Of a stretch of DNA of 64,000 bases, positions 15,851-23,749 are shown piece by piece. The notes below the pieces were generated by a model, which saw only the letters and a program-made list of their open reading frames with translations, had not been told where the DNA came from and ran no database searches. The stretch covers positions 310,001 through 374,000 of the forward strand of contig NZ_JAABOK010000008.1 in NCBI RefSeq assembly GCF_009928525.1, written 5' to 3'. Source of the stretch: Chitinophaga solisilvae (GTDB taxonomy: Bacteria; Bacteroidota; Bacteroidia; Chitinophagales; Chitinophagaceae). Made by a program: the position numbers and the translations under genes. Numbering within the stretch: the stretch's first letter is position 1; each line of letters begins with the position of its first letter.

Positions 15851-18199
15851 TTATTGTACCACGATTTTCTGTGTTACTTTTTCCGTTGCGTTGCTGAAGG
15901 TCACCAGGTAGATGCCCGGCGAAAGCGTATATGTTTGTTTGCTCACCCCGGAAGGTACGCGCAGCAGCTTGTTATGCACCTGCTTACCGCTAAAGTCGGT
16001 AATGGTGAACTGCATGGGCTGTTCCCGCTGGCTGTCTGTTTCCACCTGGATGATGTTAGCCGGTGCAGGATTAGGATATACCCTGAAGGTGAAAGCTACC
16101 TTTTTTGAGCTGGCCGGTATGCTGTCTGTTTGTCCGAGACGCGCCAGCGCAGTGGTTACCACTACAAAGGAATCCCTTACACACTGGCTGCCTGCAACGG
16201 AATTATCGCTTACATAATAGGTGCTGGTACCTGCTGACGGAGTAACGGTAATAGACCGGGTTACCGCGCCGTTGTTCCACTGGTAGTTACCAATCCAGGA
16301 TGCGGTGAGCTCAAGCGGCTGGCCAGCTGTAGCCTGCACGGTAGTCTTCTTGTTCGCATCTTTCAGGATAGTGAAACGGTCCTTGATGGTTTTATCTGAC
16401 GCTACGAATTTGGCATCCAGGCGGTTACCTTCTATTTCCAGCACCAGCGAACCGCTTTTGTCGGAGTTGGAATAGTAGGATACGGCATGCGGATAGGATG
16501 ACTGCGTACCGCCTATCTGTCCTGCGGAACCGGCCACTACATACACGGTGCCATGGTAGCTTTTCGCTGAAGGCAATACATACGGGCAGGAGTTGGAAGT
16601 ACCGTCATATTTTGCGCTGCTGTTGCTCACAGCATGTGAGGAGAAGGAGAAGGTATTTTCCAGTCCGTAATGTCCCTTGATGAGATAGGAACGTTCATAG
16701 TTATGGCTATGGCCATTGAGTATAACGTCAACGCCATAACGTTCCAGGATACGGATCAGCTGCTGCCTTACCTTTACCAGTTCGCTCTCTGTGTCAGAGT
16801 TGTGGCTGCCCATGGTGTAGGGCGGATGATGCCAGTAAGCGATGGTCCATTTTTTGGTATTCGCTGCCAGGTCCCTCTTCAGCCATTGTATCTGCGGGCT
16901 GGTGGTATCATAAAAGCGTTTGCCGCCTTCTCTTCCGTAGGAGTCAAGGCTGATGATATGTATATCGCCGTAGTCAACGGAATAATATTCTTCCTTGCCG
17001 GAGGCTACACCGCCGCACTCGCCGTTGGCCGGCAGGGTGAAGTTGGCGAGGTAAGGAATATTATGGTCATCCTGGCGGGCGCCGTCGTTATCATAGTCGT
17101 GGTTGCCGGGCGCCGGGAACAGCAGGATGTTCTTCAGCAGGTTGTCTTTATAGTTATTGAAGAAGTTGGTCTGATACTCGGCATCAAATCCGCCGTCATA
17201 GGCGTTATCGCCGAGCAGCAGCCACAGGTCTGTATGTCCGGCGCCTACATAGTTGATATAGGCATCGCGGGCGCTGCGCTGATTCGCTTCGTTGGTACCG
17301 CAGTCGCCATATGCGGCAATCCTGATTTTCCGGGTGGTATTTGCCGGAGGTGCGGTATTGAAGTAGTTCTTGTCGCTGGCTTCAATAACACCGGTGGTAG
17401 TACCAACACTGTAGTAGTATTTGGTATCGGGCTGCAGGCCGGTGATCCTTAGTTCATGTTCTGTGAGTGCGTTGGTATGTACCACGCTGTCTGTCAGATT
17501 TCCGAGTACGGTACCGTATTTTACTTTGCCAGTGGCAGCGATGCCGGTTCTCCAGCGTACGGTTACAGCGGTCTGATTACCCATCTGCAGGTAGGGCCCG
17601 CGGCTGATGGAGGGTACAGTGCTGCTGGTAATTCCTTTTAGCTGCAGGTCGAAAGAGATGTCGCTGCTGCTTTTGCTGGACTGATGGATCTCTACGGCAA
17701 TGGTGTTACTACCTTCTGTCAGCACGCCGGTACCGATGCTGGTAGTCTGAATGGCCGTGCCATCATCTGCGGCATCTGTTGCCAGTGTAGTGTAGGATAT
17801 GGTGCCGGAAGAAAGGTTATCCCTTTTTACTTCGGTGCCATTGATGTAGACGACAATACCATCATCCCGCAGGTACTCCAGGCTGAAGCCGGTGTAATTG
17901 GCGATACCTGTAATGTTGAATGTTTTACGGAAATAGGTGGTCACATACTTGCTGGAAGAACTGGAGCCATAGCTGACTACAGTAGATTCATCTCCGTCGC
18001 CGTAGCCAAGCTGGCCCGGACCGGATGCCCAGGAGCCGTCGTTGAAGGAGGCAGCTCTCCAGGAAGTACCCTGGTTGGAGCCATTGTCGAGATACTTCCA
18101 GGTTGCGCCAAAAGGCAACAGTGTTGTTTGTGCATTCGTTGTCAACGAGGTGGCTGTGCACAGGGCCACCAGTACAGACAGGAGATACAGGGGTTTCAT
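15851..18199 (-). CDS. Secreted purple acid phosphatase-like metallophosphoesterase with T9SS sorting tail
   Basis: A 782-aa exported enzyme. Order: signal peptide (1-23); jelly-roll domain (~30-190) of the type preceding such enzymes; purple acid phosphatase N-terminal Fn3-like domain (PSISRGPYLQMGNQTAVTVR, from ~196); calcineurin-like catalytic domain with GDCG (298-301), GDNAY (330-334), GNHD (365-368), HHPPY (457-461) and GHSHNYE (496-502) forming the dinuclear metal site; an Ig-like segment; and a C-terminal type A T9SS sorting domain (FRVYPNPAPANI ... GIYLVTFSNATEKVTQKIVV). It should be released or anchored on the cell surface and hydrolyse phosphomonoesters. It is separated by ~90 bp from the divergent cytochrome c peroxidase gene. 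Confidence 0.9.
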   Translation of the reverse strand: MKPLYLLSVLVALCTATSLTTNAQTTLLPFGATWKYLDNGSNQGTSWRAASFNDGSWASGPGQLGYGDGDESTVVSYGSSSSSKYVTTYFRKTFNITGIANYTGFSLEYLRDDGIVVYINGTEVKRDNLSSGTISYTTLATDAADDGTAIQTTSIGTGVLTEGSNTIAVEIHQSSKSSSDISFDLQLKGITSSTVPSISRGPYLQMGNQTAVTVRWRTGIAATGKVKYGTVLGNLTDSVVHTNALTEHELRITGLQPDTKYYYSVGTTTGVIEASDKNYFNTAPPANTTRKIRIAAYGDCGTNEANQRSARDAYINYVGAGHTDLWLLLGDNAYDGGFDAEYQTNFFNNYKDNLLKNILLFPAPGNHDYDNDGARQDDHNIPYLANFTLPANGECGGVASGKEEYYSVDYGDIHIISLDSYGREGGKRFYDTTSPQIQWLKRDLAANTKKWTIAYWHHPPYTMGSHNSDTESELVKVRQQLIRILERYGVDVILNGHSHNYERSYLIKGHYGLENTFSFSSHAVSNSSAKYDGTSNSCPYVLPSAKSYHGTVYVVAGSAGQIGGTQSSYPHAVSYYSNSDKSGSLVLEIEGNRLDAKFVASDKTIKDRFTILKDANKKTTVQATAGQPLELTASWIGNYQWNNGAVTRSITVTPSAGTSTYYVSDNSVAGSQCVRDSFVVVTTALARLGQTDSIPASSKKVAFTFRVYPNPAPANIIQVETDSQREQPMQFTITDFSGKQVHNKLLRVPSGVSKQTYTLSPGIYLVTFSNATEKVTQKIVVQ

Positions 18200-18292
18200 A
18201 TGGGTTACATTTAGGTTTTCAGTGAAAATAATAGAAAAAAGTTATATTTTCCAGTAAAACTTTTCTTGTTAATCATCCCTTAACAAAAGCCC

Positions 18293-20119
18293 ATGAAGAC
18301 CAGGATAATAGCATTGTTGTTAACGGGGCTGGCTGCTATTCACCTGTATCCGGCACTGCCCACCGGCCATGGAGAAGAAGCCGCCAGTCTGGAAACCTAT
18401 TTCCGCCGGCAACTGCAGGCAGTAACGGACAGCCTTACACGCTTACAGGAGGCCGTCAGCCGGCAGGCAACACCGGCCATTGTCAGACTGCATTTCAGCG
18501 GAAGCCGCCTGGCCTATAAAAAGGTAGAATTCCTGACAGAATATTATTATCCTCACCTGATCCGCAGTATCAACGGACCGGCATTACCTTTTGCCGACGG
18601 GGAGAATTCCAAAACCATACTGCCGCCCAAAGGTTTTCAACTGATAGAAGAAAAGATTTTTTCGGGAGAGGTACCGGAAGATACAACTGCCGTACTAACG
18701 TTAACGGCTGAACTGAAATCGCAACTGGAAGAAATAGGCCGGCAGACAGACCCCTACGGGTTTATGGACCCTTACCTGTTTGACGCCATGCGTTTTGAAA
18801 TATACAGGATCATAGCCCTGGGTATCTCCGGCTACGATTCTCCGGTAGCCCTGCTGTCTGTACCGGAAGCCGCCGCTGCACTGCAAGGCGTACAGCTGGG
18901 CCTTGACCGCTACAGTAAACGCCTGCAGGATACGGCACTGCAACGCCGTACCATGCTGCTGTTCCGCTCAGCCCGGCAATACCTGCTGCAGCACCGCGCT
19001 TTCAATACTTTTGACCGCCTGCACTTCATCACCGTATATGCGAACCCGTTAAGCACCCTCCTGCTGCGCTGGCAGCAGCAACTACAGCTGACCTTACCGG
19101 CGGAAAGAAGAATATTATCTCCCGATGCGCCGCATCTGTTCGCTACGGCATGGCTTCACCCCAACGGCTATACGCCGGCCCGGGAGGCGGACCCCACTGC
19201 CGAAAAAATCCGGCTGGGCGCCCGCCTGTTCTATGATAAAGCCCTCTCCGGCAACGGACAACGCTCCTGCGCTTCCTGCCACCAGCCGGACAAAGCCTTT
19301 ACCGACGGGCTACCTAAAAGCCCGTCCCTGGACGGCAGCAGCACTGTTGCCCGCAATGCCCCCACCCTGCTCAATGTCGGCTTCCAGTCCAAGCTCTTCT
19401 ACGACTCCCGCGCCGTATTCCTGGAACGGCAGGTAGCTGATGTAGTACATAACAAAACGGAAATGGACGGCTCCCTTCAGCTGGCGGCAGCGGCATTCCG
19501 CAAGGATACCACCTACCGCCGCCTGTTTACGGACGCCTTTCCCGGTGCACACGAAGCGGTAAATGCCGATAATATCGCCAATGCGCTGTCGTCCTACCTG
19601 CGTGCACTCAACAGCCTGCAATCCAGGTTTGATCAGTATATGAATGGTAATCCCGCCGCGCTGGGCAGCCTGGAAAAGAAAGGGTTTAATGTATTCATGG
19701 GAAAAGGAAAATGCGGCACCTGCCACTTTGCCCCGCTGTTCAACGGTGTAGCGCCGCCTTACTTCCTGGAACCCGAATCAGAAGTGCTGGGCGTACCAGC
19801 CAGCGATCAGCCCAAATCCGCGCTGGATAAAGATCCCGGGAAATATATCCTGTGGCAGATTCCTATCCAGCAATATGCCTTTAAAACTTCCGGCGTCAGA
19901 AACAGCGCCCTCACCGCACCTTACATGCATAACGGCGTTTTTCGTACGTTGGAAGACGTTATAGACTTCTATGATAAAGGCGGCGGAGAAGGTCTGGGTA
20001 TTGCACCGGAAAATCAGACCCTGCCAAAAGATAAGCTACAGCTGAACGCCCTGGAGAAAAAAGCCCTGATCGCTTTTATGCAGGCACTCACCGATACGGT
20101 CAGCTATAAAAAATATTAA
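18293..20119 (+). CDS. Di-haem cytochrome c peroxidase (MauG/CcpA family) with extra N-terminal domain
   Basis: A 608-aa periplasmic enzyme. The N-terminal hydrophobic signal (IIALLLTGLAAIHLYPAL) is followed by a ~250-residue helical region (to ~285) not present in classical peroxidases. The CCP_MauG domain has two haem-binding motifs, CASCH at 326-330 and CGTCH at 474-478, and the conserved PTLLNVGF (357-364) and ALTAPYMHNG segments. It would reduce H2O2, or oxidise a partner, using two c-type haems in the periplasm. The stop codon overlaps the convergent response-regulator gene by 4 bp. The function of the N-terminal extension is unknown. Confidence 0.88.
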   Translation: MKTRIIALLLTGLAAIHLYPALPTGHGEEAASLETYFRRQLQAVTDSLTRLQEAVSRQATPAIVRLHFSGSRLAYKKVEFLTEYYYPHLIRSINGPALPFADGENSKTILPPKGFQLIEEKIFSGEVPEDTTAVLTLTAELKSQLEEIGRQTDPYGFMDPYLFDAMRFEIYRIIALGISGYDSPVALLSVPEAAAALQGVQLGLDRYSKRLQDTALQRRTMLLFRSARQYLLQHRAFNTFDRLHFITVYANPLSTLLLRWQQQLQLTLPAERRILSPDAPHLFATAWLHPNGYTPAREADPTAEKIRLGARLFYDKALSGNGQRSCASCHQPDKAFTDGLPKSPSLDGSSTVARNAPTLLNVGFQSKLFYDSRAVFLERQVADVVHNKTEMDGSLQLAAAAFRKDTTYRRLFTDAFPGAHEAVNADNIANALSSYLRALNSLQSRFDQYMNGNPAALGSLEKKGFNVFMGKGKCGTCHFAPLFNGVAPPYFLEPESEVLGVPASDQPKSALDKDPGKYILWQIPIQQYAFKTSGVRNSALTAPYMHNGVFRTLEDVIDFYDKGGGEGLGIAPENQTLPKDKLQLNALEKKALIAFMQALTDTVSYKKY

Positions 20120-20757
20120 AGCATCTTGTGCTGTACGGCAGCCATAATCAGCTCTGCCACATTACGCGCTTCAAACTTCTGCAGCAGGTTACGACGGTGC
20201 GTGTCTACCGTCAGCGGACTCAGATTCAGCTCCTTCGCCATCACCGGCGTGGTTTTGCCTTCTGCTACCAGCTGCAGTATCTGCTTTTCCCTTTTGGTAA
20301 GGGTAGGAATTTTTTTCAGTTCGTTTACCCCTGGCCGGGTAATCATCTCCTTCACCTCTTTACTGAAGGCCAGCTCTCCGCTCAGCGCTTCATTCAGACA
20401 GCGGATCAGTTCCTCTGCAGAAGCGTTCTTCAGCAGGTAGCCATTAGCTCCGTTCTGTAATATCTGCAGGATGATACTGCGCTCGGCCTGGTTGCTCAGC
20501 GCCAGCACAATAATATCCGGCGCCACCTGCTTGATCTCCTTACAGAGGTCAATACCATTCACATCCGGCAGCATAATATCCAGCAGTACCACGTCTACTT
20601 CGTTGGTACGCAGAAACGAAACAAATTCCTTCCCTCTGGTGAAACTGTTGACTACCGCTATATTCGGCTCTTGTTTCAGCAAGGTTTTCAGCCCTTCTAT
20701 CACCACCGGATGGTCGTCTACAATGGCCAGTATAATTTTTTCATTAGTCTCCAACAT
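20116..20757 (-). CDS. NarL/LuxR-type response regulator
   Basis: A 213-aa two-domain regulator. The receiver domain (8-125) has the acidic pair DD (14-15), phosphoacceptor D60 in VVLLDIMLPDVNG, and the lysine in YLLKNAS. The C-terminal LuxR HTH is LTKREKQILQLVAEGKTTPV followed by MAKELNLSPLTVDTHRRNLL. The gene starts 14 bp inside the upstream histidine kinase gene, so the pair is one unit. It should be phosphorylated by that kinase and act as a DNA-binding dimer. Targets are not evident. Confidence 0.93.
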   Translation of the reverse strand: MLETNEKIILAIVDDHPVVIEGLKTLLKQEPNIAVVNSFTRGKEFVSFLRTNEVDVVLLDIMLPDVNGIDLCKEIKQVAPDIIVLALSNQAERSIILQILQNGANGYLLKNASAEELIRCLNEALSGELAFSKEVKEMITRPGVNELKKIPTLTKREKQILQLVAEGKTTPVMAKELNLSPLTVDTHRRNLLQKFEARNVAELIMAAVQHKML

Positions 20758-22729
20758 TCAGTTCGATGTTTATCGTGGTACCTTCATTCAGCACCGAAGA
20801 TATATCTAATTTTCCTTTCAGGTACTTTACCCTGTTTTTAATATTGCTCATGCCGATACCCGCTGCATTGGCGATACCTGACAGGTCAAAACCCTTTCCG
20901 TTATCTTCTACGGTGATGAAAAATGCGTCCCCGTTCTGACTGCATTGCAGCAATATTTCGGAGGCATTGGCATGGCGGATAGCATTGGTCAGGGTTTCCT
21001 GTACAATACGGTAAATGGTTACCTGTACCGGTTCCGCTATATCCGGTTCAATGCCGAATGCCTGGAAGTCAATCTGCGTATGCTCTGAGCGCAGCGATTC
21101 ACACAGGTCTTTCAACGCGGTTTCCAGCCCGAATTTAAGCAGGCTTTCCGGCATCAGGTTGCGGGCAATCAGCCGCAGCTCTTTCATGGAACTGTCCAGC
21201 TGCCCCACAATGTTATGCAACGCCGCATGATGATCGTGACCCGCGCCCAGGTTAGAGAGCTTTATCTTTACACCGGCCAGCATACCGCCCAGGCCATCAT
21301 GCAGATCCCTGGCCACCCTGCGGCGCTCTCTTTCTTCTCCTTCCAGCATCGCCCTGGAAATACCCAGCTGCTGCTGCTGTTCCATCTCTCTTAACTGCTG
21401 CTGATAGTTGATTTCTTTCTGTTCAGATAGCTTTTTGTTGTTCCGGTAATAGAAGAGCGTAAAGGCAGAAGCGATGACCAGCGCAATACTGACAGCCGCC
21501 AGCAACCACAGCGTCAGCAGGGTGTTACGGGCAGACAGGGAACTACTTTCCGATGCTGCTTCCAGCACAGATATTCTTTTCCGGCTTTCTGCATTCCGGT
21601 ATTTTGCTTCCAGCGCACTGATTTCATTACGCGAGCGGCTGGCGCTGAGACTATCACTCAGCTGGCTGAAACTCATGAGCCACTGGTATGCCGGCGTCAT
21701 CTGCCCCAGTGCGCGATAGGTTTCAGCAAGTCCATAATACAGCTGTATCCTGTTATTGGCACGCGCCATCATCTCCGGTTGCTGCATCAGACGGAGCATG
21801 ACCTCTTTCGCTTTCGCAAAATTTTTCTGATTATAATAGGCATAGAACTGCTGCAGTTCCAGCCGTTGCCCTTCGTAACGCAGGCCACGCCTGCGCGCCA
21901 GCTGAATACCCTTGTCAAGGCTGCCCAGCGCTTTGTCAAACTGCGCCTGCATAGTATAATACATACCTTCTGCCCCGTAATAATCTATTACCTTATCAGA
22001 TTCAGGATAGGGCGACAATAATACCCAGGCGCTATCCAGCATGGCCCTGGCCTGCGGGTTTTTTCCGGAGAGGATATTGTTTTCTGCTATCGTGTAATAC
22101 ACCTCTACCAGCAGGCTTTCAGCACCTTCTCTTCCTTTCAGCACGCTGATAGCTTCGAGGCAATATGCTTCCGCCTTATCGCGCTTAGCGTTGTTTTTAA
22201 ACACAATGCCCAGATCCAGCAGGCTTTTACCGATGAAGATACTGTCGCCCGCCTGTCTGGCCAGCGGCATCACCTTATGGATAATAATATCCATATAGGC
22301 TTCTTCATTGTCTTTGACCTGTTGCAGGACTCCGTATTTCTGCCAGGCTCTGGCCTGAAAGCCACAGGATACACTACCTGGTATCTTCTTCAGCAGGCTG
22401 TCGGCCAGCAGGAACTGCGCTTCTGCCAGCGGCGGTTGTGTTCTGGCCAGCAGTAATCCGTAATAATAGGGATACAGTGCGTGCAGCAACGGCGAGTTGC
22501 CCAGCCATGCCCTGCTTTGCTGCAGGTATTGCATGGCGCGGATAGTATCTTTCTGTGCATAGTATTCTGTCAGCTGAAATGCTGCTCCCGATTTGCTGCT
22601 GTCATTGTGCTGCCCGTTCAGTATTGCGCTGAGGCTGTCCGTATATGCCTGGTCGTTCAATGGAACCTGCGCCATAGCGCTGTATGCAAATACGATACAG
22701 CAAAACAGGGACTTAATCAGTTTTGCCAT
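20744..22729 (-). CDS. TPR-containing sensor histidine kinase (HisKA_3)
   Basis: A 661-aa kinase. A signal peptide (LFCCIVFAYSAMAQ) is followed by a periplasmic TPR-like helical region (~25-385), one membrane helix (TLLTLWLLAAVSIALVIASA), and a coiled coil rich in Gln/Glu (QQLREMEQQQQ). The dimerisation domain ERRRVARDLHDGLGGMLAGV has phosphoacceptor H477. The HATPase_c domain has the N box (LTNAIRHANA), G1 (VEDNGKGF) and G2 (GIGMSNIKNR). This architecture pairs with NarL-type regulators, and the gene overlaps one. The signal sensed by the TPR part is unknown. Confidence 0.92.
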   Translation of the reverse strand: MAKLIKSLFCCIVFAYSAMAQVPLNDQAYTDSLSAILNGQHNDSSKSGAAFQLTEYYAQKDTIRAMQYLQQSRAWLGNSPLLHALYPYYYGLLLARTQPPLAEAQFLLADSLLKKIPGSVSCGFQARAWQKYGVLQQVKDNEEAYMDIIIHKVMPLARQAGDSIFIGKSLLDLGIVFKNNAKRDKAEAYCLEAISVLKGREGAESLLVEVYYTIAENNILSGKNPQARAMLDSAWVLLSPYPESDKVIDYYGAEGMYYTMQAQFDKALGSLDKGIQLARRRGLRYEGQRLELQQFYAYYNQKNFAKAKEVMLRLMQQPEMMARANNRIQLYYGLAETYRALGQMTPAYQWLMSFSQLSDSLSASRSRNEISALEAKYRNAESRKRISVLEAASESSSLSARNTLLTLWLLAAVSIALVIASAFTLFYYRNNKKLSEQKEINYQQQLREMEQQQQLGISRAMLEGEERERRRVARDLHDGLGGMLAGVKIKLSNLGAGHDHHAALHNIVGQLDSSMKELRLIARNLMPESLLKFGLETALKDLCESLRSEHTQIDFQAFGIEPDIAEPVQVTIYRIVQETLTNAIRHANASEILLQCSQNGDAFFITVEDNGKGFDLSGIANAAGIGMSNIKNRVKYLKGKLDISSVLNEGTTINIELNVGD

Positions 22730-22818
22730 ACCTAAAAATAGTATGGAGATTTCAATTAAAAATTAGCTTGATACAAAATACCGGGAAACCAGTAGAAAAA
22801 AACACTCAATTCTAAGGA

Positions 22819-22849
22819 TTGCTGAAACCCGCCATTGTAAATACTTTTG
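22819..22849 (+). promoter_or_regulatory. Promoter of small lipoprotein gene
   Basis: TTG (22819-22821) and TACTTTTG (22842-22849) are spaced by 20 bp, a full match to the Bacteroidota -33/-7 promoter. The start codon is about 50 bp downstream. Confidence 0.65.
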
Positions 22850-22900
22850 AGTCATCAACCGGGATATTCCGAAGCAGTATTTAACCGAATTTAAATTTTT

Positions 22901-23353
22901 ATGAAGAAACCTTTTTCCATTTTTGCAATTGTTGCCCTGGCAGTAATGACGCTCAGTTCCTGTTCTAAAAAAGATAAAGATGATCCGGCCCCCAAGGCGG
23001 GAAGAACGCTGAAAGTAACCTTCTCCGGTTCTGGTGTGTCAACTGCCGATCACGATCTGGTGCTGCTGCAGGTAGGAGGCAGCGATTACAAACAAACCAA
23101 GACCTTACTGAAGCTGAATGGTGTACCACAGACCAATGAGCCGATTGTTAAAATAGATGAGAAACAGCTGATAGCAGGTGGAACCTATACTATAGAATCA
23201 TTGGTACCGCTGGATGTATGCTATGTTTCCTTAACGGCACTTAATCTGGAAACAGCTTTCAATGTGAAATTGAAAATAGAAGTAGACGGCAAAACGATCA
23301 TCGATCTGAATCAGACTGTAGCCAACAGTTTCGATAAAACATACGATCTCTAA
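22901..23353 (+). CDS. Small lipoprotein of unknown function
   Basis: A 150-aa protein with signal peptide MKKPFSIFAIVALAVMTLSSC ending in a lipobox cysteine, a charged linker (SKKDKDDPAPK) and a ~110-residue beta-rich domain (TLKVTFSGSG ... FNVKLKIEVDGKTIIDLNQT). I recognise no family. The domain resembles small beta-sandwich lipoproteins of Bacteroidota. The gene is monocistronic with a clear promoter and is followed by an inverted repeat that may terminate it. Confidence 0.75.
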   Translation: MKKPFSIFAIVALAVMTLSSCSKKDKDDPAPKAGRTLKVTFSGSGVSTADHDLVLLQVGGSDYKQTKTLLKLNGVPQTNEPIVKIDEKQLIAGGTYTIESLVPLDVCYVSLTALNLETAFNVKLKIEVDGKTIIDLNQTVANSFDKTYDL

Positions 23354-23749
23354 ACTTATTAACTGTATGCTTTTGGCGGCTCGCAGTTAATGCCAGAATG
23401 CGCTTTTAGCCGTTAACCTGCAGCGTTCAGGTAGTACCAATCACCCAACCTGGAACTACCGGATGCTGTGGGGTAACGGCTAAAAGCGTTTCATCCGTAA
23501 TCATTATTTCTTCTCTTCCTGATAAATAGTCCTGCAAGACAAACACAACTGAAAAACAATCCGGGCAGCCTGCCGGAACATTTTCTTTCATGTAAAGGAG
23601 ACAGTAGGCAACATTATGCCTTTGCAGCTGTTAGTCCGCATTCGCCCGGAAGCAAGGTCCAGCTGCCGGATGCCGCGTGCTGACAGCACAGGCATTAAGG
23701 AGAAACCGGAATGTCACCAGTTTCTGGCCCGGAAGCACAGATAAAAATG
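23354..23749. other. Intergenic region with an 89-bp interrupted inverted repeat
   Basis: No gene is seen in ~400 bp. The arms cgcttttagccgttaac (from 23401) and ggtaacggctaaaagcg (ending 23488) form a near-perfect stem around a ~55-nt interior that can itself partly pair. This could end transcription of the lipoprotein gene or encode a structured RNA. The rest (23500-23749) shows nothing recognisable. Confidence 0.55.
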
